Shown here: one piece after another, positions 9,407 to 16,933 of the stretch
Position numbering within the stretch: the stretch's first letter is position 1
How the letters are laid out: each line of letters starts with the position of its first letter
Assembly: GCF_004803635.1 (NCBI RefSeq)
Contig: NZ_SSWX01000016.1
Span: forward strand, 67,171-101,897
From: Lampropedia aestuarii
Lineage (GTDB): Bacteria > Pseudomonadota > Gammaproteobacteria > Burkholderiales > Burkholderiaceae_C
Direction: 5' to 3'
DNA: 34,727 nucleotides
Made by a program: the position numbers and the translations under genes
Notes under the pieces: model-generated
The model's database searches: none
What the model was told of the DNA's origin: nothing
Seen by the model: the letters and a program-made list of their open reading frames with translations, nothing else

Positions 9407-9482
9407 GAGAAACTTTCTTGGTGAGGCGGTGTGTGTACGCATCGCGTGCAAGCACCTGGCTCAAATTGGGGAATGAGCACCC

Positions 9483-9510
9483 ATATGGAGACGCACTCCC
9501 GCTTTTCAAG
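9483..9510 (-). promoter_or_regulatory. Sigma-32-like promoter of hslO
   Basis: Read on the minus strand: CTTGAA (9510-9505), 14 bases, then CTCCATAT (9490-9483), close to the heat-shock consensus CTTGAA-N13/14-CCCCATTT. It stands 76 bases before the hslO ATG and after the upstream gene's stop. Hsp33 is heat-induced through sigma-32 in E. coli, so the fit is biologically sensible. Confidence 0.65.
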
Positions 9511-9568
9511 TCCAAAGACTGCATGGCTATGCGGCTCAGTTGCGAAGGCGCGGTGTGTGGGAGGCTTT

Positions 9569-9578
9569 GAACAGGCTC
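9569..9578. repeat. GAACAGGCTC repeat, copy 1
   Basis: The 10-mer GAACAGGCTC lies between the carbonic-anhydrase-like gene and hslO. The same 10-mer occurs at 18579-18588 (as GAGCCTGTTC) and 18724-18733. See the bracketed element at 18579-18733. Confidence 0.4.
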
Positions 9579-9596
9579 TTAGGCTTGCAAGGGCTT

Positions 9597-10121
9597 TCAA
9601 GCAACCGGTTTCAGGCCTTTTTTGAAGCGGTTGGCGTTGTCTACATAACGCTTGGCACTCTCGCGCAGACCTTGCTTTTCTTCGTCTGTGAGCATGCGCA
9701 CGACTTTGGCGGGGCTGCCAATGATCATGCTGCCATCAGGAAAGGACTTGTTTTCGGTAACCAGGGCGCGTGCGCCGACCAAGCAGTTCTTGCCAATTGT
9801 CGCGCCATTGAGAATCACCGCGCCAATGCCAATCAGGCTTTCATCGCCAATCGTGCAGCCATGCAACATCACTTGGTGACCGACGGTGACATCGCGCCCA
9901 ATCGTCAAAGGCTTGTCCAGATCGGCATGCAGCACGCTGCCGTCTTGGATATTGCTGCCTGCACCTATCTGGATATCTGCTGTATCGCCGCGGATGACAC
10001 TGCCAAACCATACAGAAGCGTGCTCGTCCAGCGTGACTGCTCCCAACACGGTCGCCGAGTCTGCAACCCATGCTGAGTCATTGATTTGTGGGGTGATGCC
10101 GTCAAGTTCAAAAATAGCCAT
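9597..10121 (-). CDS. Gamma-carbonic anhydrase family protein (left-handed beta-helix)
   Basis: A 174-residue hexapeptide-repeat protein of the YrdA/PaaY/CaiE group. Some members have carbonic anhydrase or thioesterase activity; many remain unassigned. Repeated I/V-G-x-x-x sextets run through most of the chain (TIGRDVTVG, TIGDESLIGIGAVI, TIGKNCLVGA). The three zinc-site histidines are present at 65, 82 and 87 (VLHAD, VGHQVMLHG). RGD at 44-46 is also a family feature. The ATG at 10121 has GGAG 9 bases upstream (10134-10131, minus strand). It is divergent from the DUF455 gene across 119 bases and precedes hslO on the same strand by 190 bases. The substrate cannot be decided from sequence. Confidence 0.92.
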   Translation of the reverse strand: MAIFELDGITPQINDSAWVADSATVLGAVTLDEHASVWFGSVIRGDTADIQIGAGSNIQDGSVLHADLDKPLTIGRDVTVGHQVMLHGCTIGDESLIGIGAVILNGATIGKNCLVGARALVTENKSFPDGSMIIGSPAKVVRMLTDEEKQGLRESAKRYVDNANRFKKGLKPVA

Positions 10122-10226
10122 TGTGTCTCCAAGAGGGGTGTGGGTTGATTCTGCAATGCCAATATTTGCAAAATTTCAAAACATTATCGGCCAATGACAG
10201 CGAATGTGCGCAGCACATCCGCCTCC

Positions 10227-10232
10227 TACAAT
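10227..10232 (+). promoter_or_regulatory. -10 element close to the DUF455 start
   Basis: TACAAT lies 8 bases before the ATG at 10241, so transcription would begin at or next to the start codon and give a leaderless or nearly leaderless mRNA. No convincing -35 is seen. Translation could instead begin at the in-frame ATG 10256. The same -10/ATG spacing recurs at 29537-29551. Confidence 0.45.
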
Positions 10233-10240
10233 ACGGGCCT

Positions 10241-11086
10241 ATGAATGATGCAACGATGTCAGACACAACGGCCTTGCCCAGCAACGAATGGCGTAATAAC
10301 GCCTTGGCGATTTTGCGCATGGCCGAGCCCAACACCAAAGCACAGGCTGCAGCGCAGTTGTACCAACAGCGCCATGCATTGCAGTTGGATACTGCGCAAA
10401 CACTGGAGCCGCCCGTTCCGGATGCGCCTTTGATGCCAGCCAACCTGGCTTTGGCGCTGCATACTGAATTGGGCAGACGCTCGCCAGCGACCTTGCAAGG
10501 TCGCGCAATTTTGCTGCACGCGATTGTGCATATTGAATACAACGCCATCCATTTGGCTTTGGATGCGGTATGGCGTTTTGCCGGCATGCCAAATGCGTAT
10601 TACGAGGATTGGCTCAAAGTGGCTGCTGAAGAGGCGCAGCACTTTCAAATGCTGCGCGCGCAACTGCAGCGCATGGGATTTGATTACGGTGATTTTCCAG
10701 CCCACCAGGGGCTGTGGACGATGTGCGAAAAAACCAAACACGATATTCTGCCCCGCATGGCTTTGGTGCCTAGAACCTTAGAGGCCAGAGGCTTGGATGC
10801 AACGCCGCAAATTCAGCACAAGCTGCGCAATGTCCAGGCGGAGGATGCACAAGCGACCGCCTTGATACTTGATACGATTTTGCGTGAGGAGGTCGGGCAT
10901 GTGGCCATTGGCAATTATTGGTACCGCTGGTTATGCCATCAACGTGGTTTAGAGCCGGTGAGCCTGTATGCGCAACTGGTGCAAGAGTATGACGCACCGC
11001 GCCCCAAACCACCTTTGAATCTCGAAGCGCGCCGTGCGGCAGGGTTTTCTGAGCAAGAGCTTGATTACCTGCAATGGGGGGCTTGA
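10241..11086 (+). CDS. DUF455 ferritin-like protein
   Basis: A 281-residue helical protein of the DUF455 ferritin-like family, expected to bind a di-metal centre; physiological role unknown. Candidate ligands sit in the expected pairs: HIEYNAIH (Glu 99), EEAQHF (Glu 130/131 and His 134) and REEVGHVAIG (Glu 216/217 and His 220). The C terminus FSEQELDYLQ is characteristic. The open frame extends back to 10121, but that part overlaps the divergent promoter region and lacks family features; ATG 10241 or 10256 is chosen. It is divergent from the gamma-carbonic-anhydrase-like gene and convergent with mntR, with a GGTGC/GCACC hairpin at 11114-11135 in the gap. Confidence 0.85.
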   Translation: MNDATMSDTTALPSNEWRNNALAILRMAEPNTKAQAAAQLYQQRHALQLDTAQTLEPPVPDAPLMPANLALALHTELGRRSPATLQGRAILLHAIVHIEYNAIHLALDAVWRFAGMPNAYYEDWLKVAAEEAQHFQMLRAQLQRMGFDYGDFPAHQGLWTMCEKTKHDILPRMALVPRTLEARGLDATPQIQHKLRNVQAEDAQATALILDTILREEVGHVAIGNYWYRWLCHQRGLEPVSLYAQLVQEYDAPRPKPPLNLEARRAAGFSEQELDYLQWGA

Positions 11087-11138
11087 AAGCCCTCAGCTAA
11101 GATTGACAGCCAGGGTGCTGCAGTGGCAGTGCACCACG

Positions 11139-11606
11139 TCAGGATTGGTTGGGCGAGGCCTGACGCAAAAACTGGGCAAACGCATCCAGAGTAGCTTGGC
11201 TGACATGGTGCTCCATGCCTTCAGCATCACGCCTGGCACTATCGGCGTCCACACCAATGGCCAGCAAGAATGATTCGACCAATTGGTGGCGATTGCGGCT
11301 GTATTCGGCCATGGCTTGGCCTTTGTCGCTCAATTGCACGCCTTGGTAGGGGCGTAAGTTCACATAGCCTTCTACTTCCAGGCGTTTGAGCATTTTGGCC
11401 ACCGTGGGCTGTGCCACGCCCATGCGCTCGGCAATTTGTACCTGGCGGGCCTCGCCGGTGCTGATCAGCAGGTCAGAAATCAGCTCCACATAGTCCTCAA
11501 TGATTTCCAGGCGATGCGCTTCGCGCACCTGCTGAAAGCCCTCGACCTGCAAAAGCGGGTCGGGCAGTTCTGGAATCATGGGTGAAAGAGGCAGATCCTG
11601 GGGCAT
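11139..11606 (-). CDS. mntR: Manganese-responsive repressor MntR (DtxR family)
   Basis: DtxR-type metalloregulator that binds DNA when loaded with Mn(II) and represses manganese uptake. From ATG 11606 it is 155 residues, the same length as E. coli MntR. An upstream extension of the frame lies in the AT-rich intergenic region and is not coding. Characteristic segments: [14 protein letters not shown] (21-34), DYVELISDL (38-46), the winged helix [20 protein letters not shown] (64-82) and the metal-site region [12 protein letters not shown] (125-136). It is divergent from sitABCD, with two MntR-box-like palindromes in front of sitA. A promoter TTGAGA-N16-TTTAAT is readable at 11656-11683. ATG 11579 is an alternative start. 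Confidence 0.95.
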   Translation of the reverse strand: MPQDLPLSPMIPELPDPLLQVEGFQQVREAHRLEIIEDYVELISDLLISTGEARQVQIAERMGVAQPTVAKMLKRLEVEGYVNLRPYQGVQLSDKGQAMAEYSRNRHQLVESFLLAIGVDADSARRDAEGMEHHVSQATLDAFAQFLRQASPNQS

Positions 11607-11655
11607 AGCAAGCACGCGGGTTGGGCTACTTTGAGTGATTGAGGGCGCAATTATG

Positions 11656-11683
11656 ATTAAAAAAATAGTGATGTGATTCTCAA
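11656..11683 (-). promoter_or_regulatory. Promoter of mntR
   Basis: Minus strand: TTGAGA (11683-11678), 16 bases, TTTAAT (11661-11656). This would give a leader of about 40 bases before the ATG at 11606. It does not overlap the MntR-box-like palindromes, which are about 75 bases further from mntR. Confidence 0.5.
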
Positions 11684-11756
11684 CAGTGTGCTTGAGCTGT
11701 ATCTGTGCTGTGCAATTGGCAGCATAGACCGTATGGTTTTTGAATGTATTTCGCAT

Positions 11757-11778
11757 AAATATAGCAATGGCTATGAAT
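11757..11778 (+). promoter_or_regulatory. MntR-box-like operator 1 before sitA
   Basis: Core ATAGCAATGGCTAT, an interrupted palindrome with AT-rich flanks (AAAT on the left, GAAT on the right). It closely resembles the E. coli MntR box core CATAGCAAAGGCTATG. It lies 92 bases before the sitA start, in the mntR-sitA divergent region. Confidence 0.8.
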
Positions 11779-11779
11779 T

Positions 11780-11801
11780 TAATATAGCATTGGCTATATA
11801 T
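11780..11801 (+). promoter_or_regulatory. MntR-box-like operator 2 before sitA
   Basis: Core ATAGCATTGGCTAT with flanks TAAT and ATAT. It is offset 23 bases from operator 1, about two helical turns, so dimers could bind on the same face. It overlaps TATGAT (11799-11804), a possible -10 of sitA, which fits repression. Confidence 0.8.
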
Positions 11802-11869
11802 GATGAACGTAAACAAGTCTTAATTGCATCCATGGCTTGTGCTGACTCCGCCCCAACATTTTCAAGACC

Positions 11870-12838
11870 ATGACTATTTACCGCCTTTTGCAAACATCCT
11901 CACTTCGGTTTGCGGCGCGCTCGTGTGCCGTGCTGGGTCTTGCAGCAGCCTGTCTTTGGCTGGCTGCTGCACATGCACAGTCGGCCACTGCTGCGAAAGA
12001 GAAATTCAAGGTTGTGACGACTTTTACGATCATTGCGGACATGGCCAGAAATGTCGCTGGCGATGCGGCCATTGTCGAATCGATCACCAAGCCCGGCGCT
12101 GAGATCCATGAATACCAGCCGACACCTGGTGATTTGGTGCGTGCCCAAGGGGCGCAGCTGGTGTTGTGGAATGGTTTGAACCTGGAGTTGTGGTTCGAGC
12201 GTTTTTTTCAGCGTGTGAAGAATGTCCCCAGCGTAGTCGTCTCAGCAGGTGTGGAGCCCATGGGTATTGCCCAAGGTCCGTACCAAAACAAATCCAATCC
12301 GCATGCGTGGATGTCGCCGCAAGCGGCGTTGATTTACGTCGACAATATCCGTGACGCCCTGGCTGAGCACGACCCAGCCAATGCCAAGGTGTATGAACGC
12401 AATGCCGAGGCATACAAAGCGCAGATCCTGGCCACGTTTGAGCCGATTGCCCAGCAGCTCAAAGACTTGCCCGAAGACCAGCGCTGGTTGGTCACCAGCG
12501 AGGGTGCATTCAGTTATTTAGCGCGCGATCTGGGATTGCACGAGCTGTATTTGTGGCCAATCAACGCCGACCAGCAAGGCACGCCACAGCAAGTGCGCAA
12601 AGTGATTGATGCGATGCGCAAAAATGGCATCCAGGTGATTTTCAGCGAAAGTACGATCTCTGACGGTCCAGCCAAACAAGTGGCCCGAGAAACAGGTGCG
12701 CGTTACGGTGGAGTGCTGTTTGTCGACTCCCTCACTGACAGCACAGGGCCGGTGCCGACGTACCTGGATTTGTTGCGCGTGACCTCTGAAACCATTGCCA
12801 ACGGCTTGTTGAATAAGCAACCAGGAGTACAGCCATGA
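11870..12838 (+). CDS. sitA: Mn/Fe ABC transporter substrate-binding protein SitA
   Basis: Periplasmic metal-binding component (cluster A-I) delivering Mn(II), and possibly Fe(II), to the SitCD permease. 322 residues with an N-terminal signal peptide, likely cut after AHA at residue 36. The mature part begins near KEKFKVVTTFTIIADMA, almost identical to my recollection of enterobacterial SitA. The four metal ligands are in place: His 80 (EIHEYQPTPGD), His 145 (NPHAWMS), Glu 211 (SEGAFSYLARD) and Asp 286 (FVDSLTD). This His2-Glu-Asp set fits Mn/Fe and not Zn, and no His-rich loop is present. The Shine-Dalgarno is weak. The stop overlaps the sitB start (ATGA). Likely repressed by MntR. Confidence 0.95.
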   Translation: MTIYRLLQTSSLRFAARSCAVLGLAAACLWLAAAHAQSATAAKEKFKVVTTFTIIADMARNVAGDAAIVESITKPGAEIHEYQPTPGDLVRAQGAQLVLWNGLNLELWFERFFQRVKNVPSVVVSAGVEPMGIAQGPYQNKSNPHAWMSPQAALIYVDNIRDALAEHDPANAKVYERNAEAYKAQILATFEPIAQQLKDLPEDQRWLVTSEGAFSYLARDLGLHELYLWPINADQQGTPQQVRKVIDAMRKNGIQVIFSESTISDGPAKQVARETGARYGGVLFVDSLTDSTGPVPTYLDLLRVTSETIANGLLNKQPGVQP

Positions 12839-13764
12839 ACGCCCAAGCCGCAGCCCCTGCAACTGCGCAAGTACCGGGCATTGCTGTGCGCGACTTGACT
12901 ATTACGTACCGCAATGGCTTAACCGCATTGCACAACGCCAGCTTTACGACCCCTGCAGGCAGCATCACCGCCTTGGTCGGGGTCAACGGCGCGGGCAAGT
13001 CGACGATGTTCAAAGCCATCATGGGTTTTTTACCCGCAGCGCATGGCCGCATTGAAGTCATGGGCAAACCGGTGCGTGAGGCTTTGCGACAAAAGCAAAT
13101 CGCTTATGTCCCGCAAAGCGAAGAGGTCGACTGGAACTTCCCGGTGTTGGTTGAAGACGTGGTCATGATGGGTCGCTACGGCCATATGGGTTTTTTGCGC
13201 ATTCCCCGCAGCCAGGACCACCAGGCGGTCGAGCGCGCCTTGCAGCGGGTTGGACTGTTAGAGCTGCGCAAGCGCCAAATTGGCGAGTTGTCTGGCGGGC
13301 AGAAAAAACGGGTGTTTTTGGCCCGTGCGCTGGCCCAGGATGCCAAGGTGATTTTGCTCGATGAGCCGTTTACCGGCGTCGATGTCAAAACCGAAGACGC
13401 CATCATTGATCTGCTGCGTGCCTTGAAGGAAGAGGGCCGGGTGATGCTGGTGTCGACCCACAATCTGGGCAGCGTGCCTGAATTCTGCGACCGCACGGTG
13501 CTGATCAAGCACACTGTGCAGGCCTACGGTCTGACAGCGGATGTATTCACGCATGAGAACTTGGCGCGCGCCTTTGGCGGTGTGCTGCGCCATTTTGATC
13601 TACCACAAGCGCATGGCGGGGGGAATGCTGCCACGGTTGGCATCATGAGTGACGATGAACGCCCACTCATCTTGCTGGATGGCCGCTCGTCGGTGCGAGG
13701 CCAGCCACGCAGCGAATGGGATACCGAGTCAGTGCTGCAAGCCCAGGAGCAAGGACGGTCATGA
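12835..13764 (+). CDS. sitB: Mn/Fe ABC transporter ATP-binding protein SitB
   Basis: Nucleotide-binding subunit that powers the SitCD permease. 309 residues with Walker A GVNGAGKST (49-57), signature LSGGQ (152-156), Walker B ILLDEP (173-178) and switch His at 209. The VPQSEEVDWNFPV Q-loop region (92-104) is typical of metal-type ABC ATPases. It overlaps sitA and sitC by four bases at each end, so translation is probably coupled. The protein carries a C-terminal extension of roughly 35-40 residues after LARAFGGVLRHF, longer than I recall for enterobacterial SitB (about 273 residues). The extension has no recognised motif. Confidence 0.95.
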   Translation: MNAQAAAPATAQVPGIAVRDLTITYRNGLTALHNASFTTPAGSITALVGVNGAGKSTMFKAIMGFLPAAHGRIEVMGKPVREALRQKQIAYVPQSEEVDWNFPVLVEDVVMMGRYGHMGFLRIPRSQDHQAVERALQRVGLLELRKRQIGELSGGQKKRVFLARALAQDAKVILLDEPFTGVDVKTEDAIIDLLRALKEEGRVMLVSTHNLGSVPEFCDRTVLIKHTVQAYGLTADVFTHENLARAFGGVLRHFDLPQAHGGGNAATVGIMSDDERPLILLDGRSSVRGQPRSEWDTESVLQAQEQGRS

Positions 13765-14687
13765 GCGATGTACTGGGTTTACTGGCCGAGCCGTTTGCGT
13801 ATGGTTATATGCGCAATGCCATTTGGGTTTGTGCGCTGATCGGTGGCGTTTGCGCCTTCTTGTCGTGTTTTTTGATGCTCAAGGGCTGGTCACTCATCGG
13901 CGATGCGCTGTCACACTCGATTGTGCCGGGCGTTGCTGGTGCCTATATGTTGGGCCTGCCTTTTTCTGCTGGAGCCTTTTTCAGCGGTGGTCTGGCAGCG
14001 GCCGTGATGTTGTTTCTCAACCAGCGTACCAAGCTCAAAGAAGATGCCATCATCGGTTTGATTTTCACTTCTTTTTTTGGCTTGGGGCTGTTCATGGTCT
14101 CGCTCTCACCGACCAGTGTGAACATCCAGTCGATTGTGCTGGGCAATGTGCTGGCCATTACCCCAGCAGATACCTTGCAATTGGTGCTGATTGGCGCAGT
14201 CACAATGGTGGTGCTTTTGCTCAAGTGGAAAGATTTGCTGCTGGTCTTTTTTGATGAGGCCCATGCCCGCAGTTTGAATCTGCGCGTGGGTGCGTTGAAG
14301 ATTTTGTTTTTTTCTTTATTGGCTGCCTCTGTCGTGGCGGCAATGCAAACCGTTGGCGCCTTTTTGGTGATCGCCCTGATTGTCACCCCTGGCGCGACCG
14401 CTTATTTGCTATCAGACCATTTTGGCCGCATGATTGGTCTGGCCGTGGCCATCGGTGTGCTCACCAGTGCGCTGGGGGCTTATGCCAGCTATTTTTTAGA
14501 TGGTGCAACGGGCGCCATTGTGGTGCTGCTGCAAACCGTGCTGTTCTTGCTGGCCTTTGTGTGGGCGCCCAAACATGGCGTCTGGGCCGCCCGGCGTAAA
14601 GCGCGGCAGGTATTGCTGCAACAAGCTGCGCCTGCTCACACAAGCAGCATGCCCAGCACCGCGCAAGCCAGAAAGGTGCAGCCATGA
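13761..14687 (+). CDS. sitC: Mn/Fe ABC transporter permease SitC
   Basis: Membrane subunit of the metal importer (ABC-3 family). From ATG 13761 (ATGA overlap with sitB; AGGAG at 13745-13749) it has 308 residues, mostly hydrophobic, with about eight membrane segments. Family segments include FLMLKGWSLIGDALSHSIVPG near residues 35-55 and ALIVTPGATAYLL near 205-217. The final 35 residues are hydrophilic (Gln, Ala, Ser, Thr-rich), probably a cytoplasmic tail. An earlier in-frame start at 13716 lies inside sitB and is not favoured. Paralogous to SitD. Confidence 0.94.
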   Translation: MSDVLGLLAEPFAYGYMRNAIWVCALIGGVCAFLSCFLMLKGWSLIGDALSHSIVPGVAGAYMLGLPFSAGAFFSGGLAAAVMLFLNQRTKLKEDAIIGLIFTSFFGLGLFMVSLSPTSVNIQSIVLGNVLAITPADTLQLVLIGAVTMVVLLLKWKDLLLVFFDEAHARSLNLRVGALKILFFSLLAASVVAAMQTVGAFLVIALIVTPGATAYLLSDHFGRMIGLAVAIGVLTSALGAYASYFLDGATGAIVVLLQTVLFLLAFVWAPKHGVWAARRKARQVLLQQAAPAHTSSMPSTAQARKVQP

Positions 14688-15538
14688 TCGACTGGTTGAT
14701 TGCGCCTTTGCAATACGACTTCATGCAGCTGGCATTGCTGATTGCGATCGCAGTGGCCATTCCTACGGCTTTGCTGTCTTGCCTGTTGGTGCTCAAAGGC
14801 TGGGCTTTGCTGGGTGATGCGATCGCCCACGGTGTTTTTCCAGGCGTAGTGCTGGCTTATCTGCTGGGTTGGCCTTTGATTTTGGGCGCGTTTATTGCAG
14901 GCATGCTGTGCGCGTTGTTCTCCGGCTTTTTGCACAATAACAGCCGCATCAAACAGGATACGGCGATGGGGGTGGTGTTTTCTGGCATGTTTGCCTTGGG
15001 CTTGCTGATCTACGTGTGGGTGCCCAGTGATGTGCATTTGAACCACATCTTATTTGGTGACATGCTGGGTGTGCAATGGCAGGATGTGCTTGAGAGCAGT
15101 GCGATTGCTGTCGCCATCACAGGTGCGATTGCGCTGAAGTGGCGTGATTTGTTGTTGAATGCTTTTGATCCAGTTCAAGCCCATACCTCAGGCTTGCCAG
15201 TGCGCCTGTTGCATTACGGTTTGTTGGCAGCAGTGTCTTTGGCCGTCGTTGGTGCTTTGAGTGCTGTGGGCCTGGTGCTATCGATTGCTTTACTGATCGC
15301 GCCGGGTGCAATTGCTTTTCTGATTGTGCGCAGTTTTGGCCACATGCTCTGGCTGGCCACCGGTATTTCTGTGCTCAATTCGGTGCTGGGCGTTTTACTG
15401 AGTTTTCACCTAGACAGTGCGCCAGGCCCAACCATTGTGCTGCTGTTAACACTGTGCTTCATCGTGGTATTTATATGGCGCGTGCTGCACAACAAACGGG
15501 TGTCGATGCAAGCAGTCAAGCACAGTTTAGAAGGCTAG
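14684..15538 (+). CDS. sitD: Mn/Fe ABC transporter permease SitD
   Basis: Second membrane subunit, predicted to pair with SitC to form the channel. 284 residues with roughly eight hydrophobic segments. It has the parallel motif LLVLKGWALLGDAIAHGVFPG near residues 34-54 and LLIAPGAIAFLI near 203-214. The start overlaps the sitC stop (ATGA). It ends the operon; 43 bases later the convergent M48 protease gene ends, with a GCCAGC/GCTGGC stem (15539-15571) in the gap. Confidence 0.94.
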   Translation: MIDWLIAPLQYDFMQLALLIAIAVAIPTALLSCLLVLKGWALLGDAIAHGVFPGVVLAYLLGWPLILGAFIAGMLCALFSGFLHNNSRIKQDTAMGVVFSGMFALGLLIYVWVPSDVHLNHILFGDMLGVQWQDVLESSAIAVAITGAIALKWRDLLLNAFDPVQAHTSGLPVRLLHYGLLAAVSLAVVGALSAVGLVLSIALLIAPGAIAFLIVRSFGHMLWLATGISVLNSVLGVLLSFHLDSAPGPTIVLLLTLCFIVVFIWRVLHNKRVSMQAVKHSLEG

Positions 15539-15571
15539 GCCAGCCTTTTGTGCAGCTTGGCGCATGCTGGC
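15539..15571. other. Stem-loop between convergent sitD and M48 genes
   Basis: GCCAGC (15539-15544) pairs with GCTGGC (15566-15571) across a 21-base loop that includes CTTTTG. It may help end transcription from both sides, but it is not a canonical terminator. Confidence 0.3.
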
Positions 15572-15581
15572 GTGCAGATGC

Positions 15582-16448
15582 TTATTTCTGTCTCGTTGAT
15601 GCAGACGCCGCTGTCACGAAATCAGGTAATGCAGTGCGCTGCAGCTGCTCTGGTTGCAAATCAAGCGCTGCTTGTTTGGCCGCGTTACGTATCAAGGCCA
15701 AGCGCTTGGCGCTGTCAGGGTGGGTTTGCAAAAACTCTGGCTGGGCTTGCTGAAGCAGAGACTGCGATTGTGCCTGCATGGCGGCAAAAAACTCGTCTGC
15801 GCCTTGCAAATGCCCATAGTGCGCTAGCAGGGCATTCAAAGCTGCCGCATCGGCGGCCTGTTCCTGCTGGCGTGAGAACTGCAACTGTGTCAGCGCCGCT
15901 GTCGTACGCCCAACAATCGATTCAGAGCCGCTGCCCAGCAGCAAGGCCATGCTCGAGGCCAGAATCAGGCCGCTGCCCGCACTGACCAAAGGATCACGGT
16001 GGCGCACATGGGCGATTTCGTGGGCCAGCACCATCGCCAAACCGTTCTCGCTTTGCACACTGTCGAGCAAGCCTTGGTGGATGGCGATGTGTCCGCCTAA
16101 AGTTGCAAACGCGTTCGGCTCGCGGCTGTTGCTCCAGTGCAGTTGCAGCTGCATACCGGCTGGCAGATCCATGTGCTGGCCCAGTTGTTCTGCCAGGTTT
16201 TGCAGATAGCGCTGCTTGGCAGGTGCCTCTGACGCAGGGGCCAGCCGCGCCGCTACGGGCGCGGCAATGCGCTGCTCAAAGCCAAACGGAATCCAAGGTG
16301 CGACCCAACGAAAGCCGTATGTCAGTGCCACGACCAGTATGACCAAGCCTGCGGCCAAGGCCAGACTCAGTTGGACAAATTCGCCTAGCGAGGAGTGGGC
16401 CGTGACATTGACATCGTCACGCGCTACTGGGTTTTCGTAGACCGCCAT
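15582..16448 (-). CDS. M48-family membrane zinc metalloprotease
   Basis: 288 residues from ATG 16448. The zinc motif HEIAH is at 143-147, followed by VRHRDP, and the third ligand Glu is in QQEQAAD (around 196), so the catalytic set is complete. One hydrophobic segment spans about 27-46 and a second about 155-172, giving a membrane-anchored enzyme. The region between includes NAFATLGGHIAIHQGLL, typical of M48 proteases (HtpX, BepA and LoiP relatives). It starts 10 bases after the YbjQ-TM gene stop, so the three genes form one operon. No TPR domain is present, unlike BepA. Natural substrates are unknown; membrane or envelope protein quality control is an inference. Confidence 0.88.
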   Translation of the reverse strand: MAVYENPVARDDVNVTAHSSLGEFVQLSLALAAGLVILVVALTYGFRWVAPWIPFGFEQRIAAPVAARLAPASEAPAKQRYLQNLAEQLGQHMDLPAGMQLQLHWSNSREPNAFATLGGHIAIHQGLLDSVQSENGLAMVLAHEIAHVRHRDPLVSAGSGLILASSMALLLGSGSESIVGRTTAALTQLQFSRQQEQAADAAALNALLAHYGHLQGADEFFAAMQAQSQSLLQQAQPEFLQTHPDSAKRLALIRNAAKQAALDLQPEQLQRTALPDFVTAASASTRQK

Positions 16449-16458
16449 GGTGCCGCGC

Positions 16459-16920
16459 TCAAGGCCTTGTCGACCAGGCCGTGCCGTAAGCCAAAAATTC
16501 GGCACAACCGATGCCGCCACGACCTGCGATGCTGTGCAAAGTGGAGGTTTCCAGGCGCACGGCAAAAATCGCTGTGGCGCCTACGGAGGCGGCTTGCTCC
16601 TTCATGCGCAAAATGGCTTCACGGCGCCCCCGGTCCATCAGGCTTTCGTAGCTGGTCAGGCGACCACCAAAAAAGCTTTTGAGGCCGGCGGCGATGTTTT
16701 TGAAATAATCGCTTGAGATCACCACCGAGCCTTGCACCAGATGAAAATGTTGGCCGGTCATGGCCATTGGTGTGCGCTTTTCGTTGAAGACCAGGATGTG
16801 GCGCAGCGCCTCTTCACGCGCGCGAATCGAGCGGTAATGCTTGCGCTCTAGCAGTGCACCGATCAGCAGGCCGGCAAGGGCCAGTGCCAGTGGAATGAGT
16901 AATTGGATGACGAGTCCCAT
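16459..16920 (-). CDS. Membrane-anchored YbjQ-family protein
   Basis: 153 residues from ATG 16920, beginning MGLVIQLLIPLALALAG, a single membrane segment (about 4-24). A short basic helix follows, then a YbjQ/UPF0145 domain from about residue 50 to the end. Shared features with the next gene: LVQGSVV near the domain start, FGGRLTSYESLMDRGRREA, then ASVGATAIFAVR and a terminal AYGTA. YbjQ proteins were annotated as possible heavy-metal binders and form oligomers; the function is not established. It is 13 bases downstream of the soluble paralogue and 10 upstream of the M48 gene. The 36-codon upstream extension of the frame overlaps the previous gene and is not used. Confidence 0.8.
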   Translation of the reverse strand: MGLVIQLLIPLALALAGLLIGALLERKHYRSIRAREEALRHILVFNEKRTPMAMTGQHFHLVQGSVVISSDYFKNIAAGLKSFFGGRLTSYESLMDRGRREAILRMKEQAASVGATAIFAVRLETSTLHSIAGRGGIGCAEFLAYGTAWSTRP

Positions 16921-16933
16921 ACCATGCGCCTGT

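Noticed and set aside
11720-11736. Third MntR-like palindrome CATAGACCGTATG
   Set aside because: The half-sites are 3 bases closer than in the MntR box and the GC(A)N-GGC core is missing.
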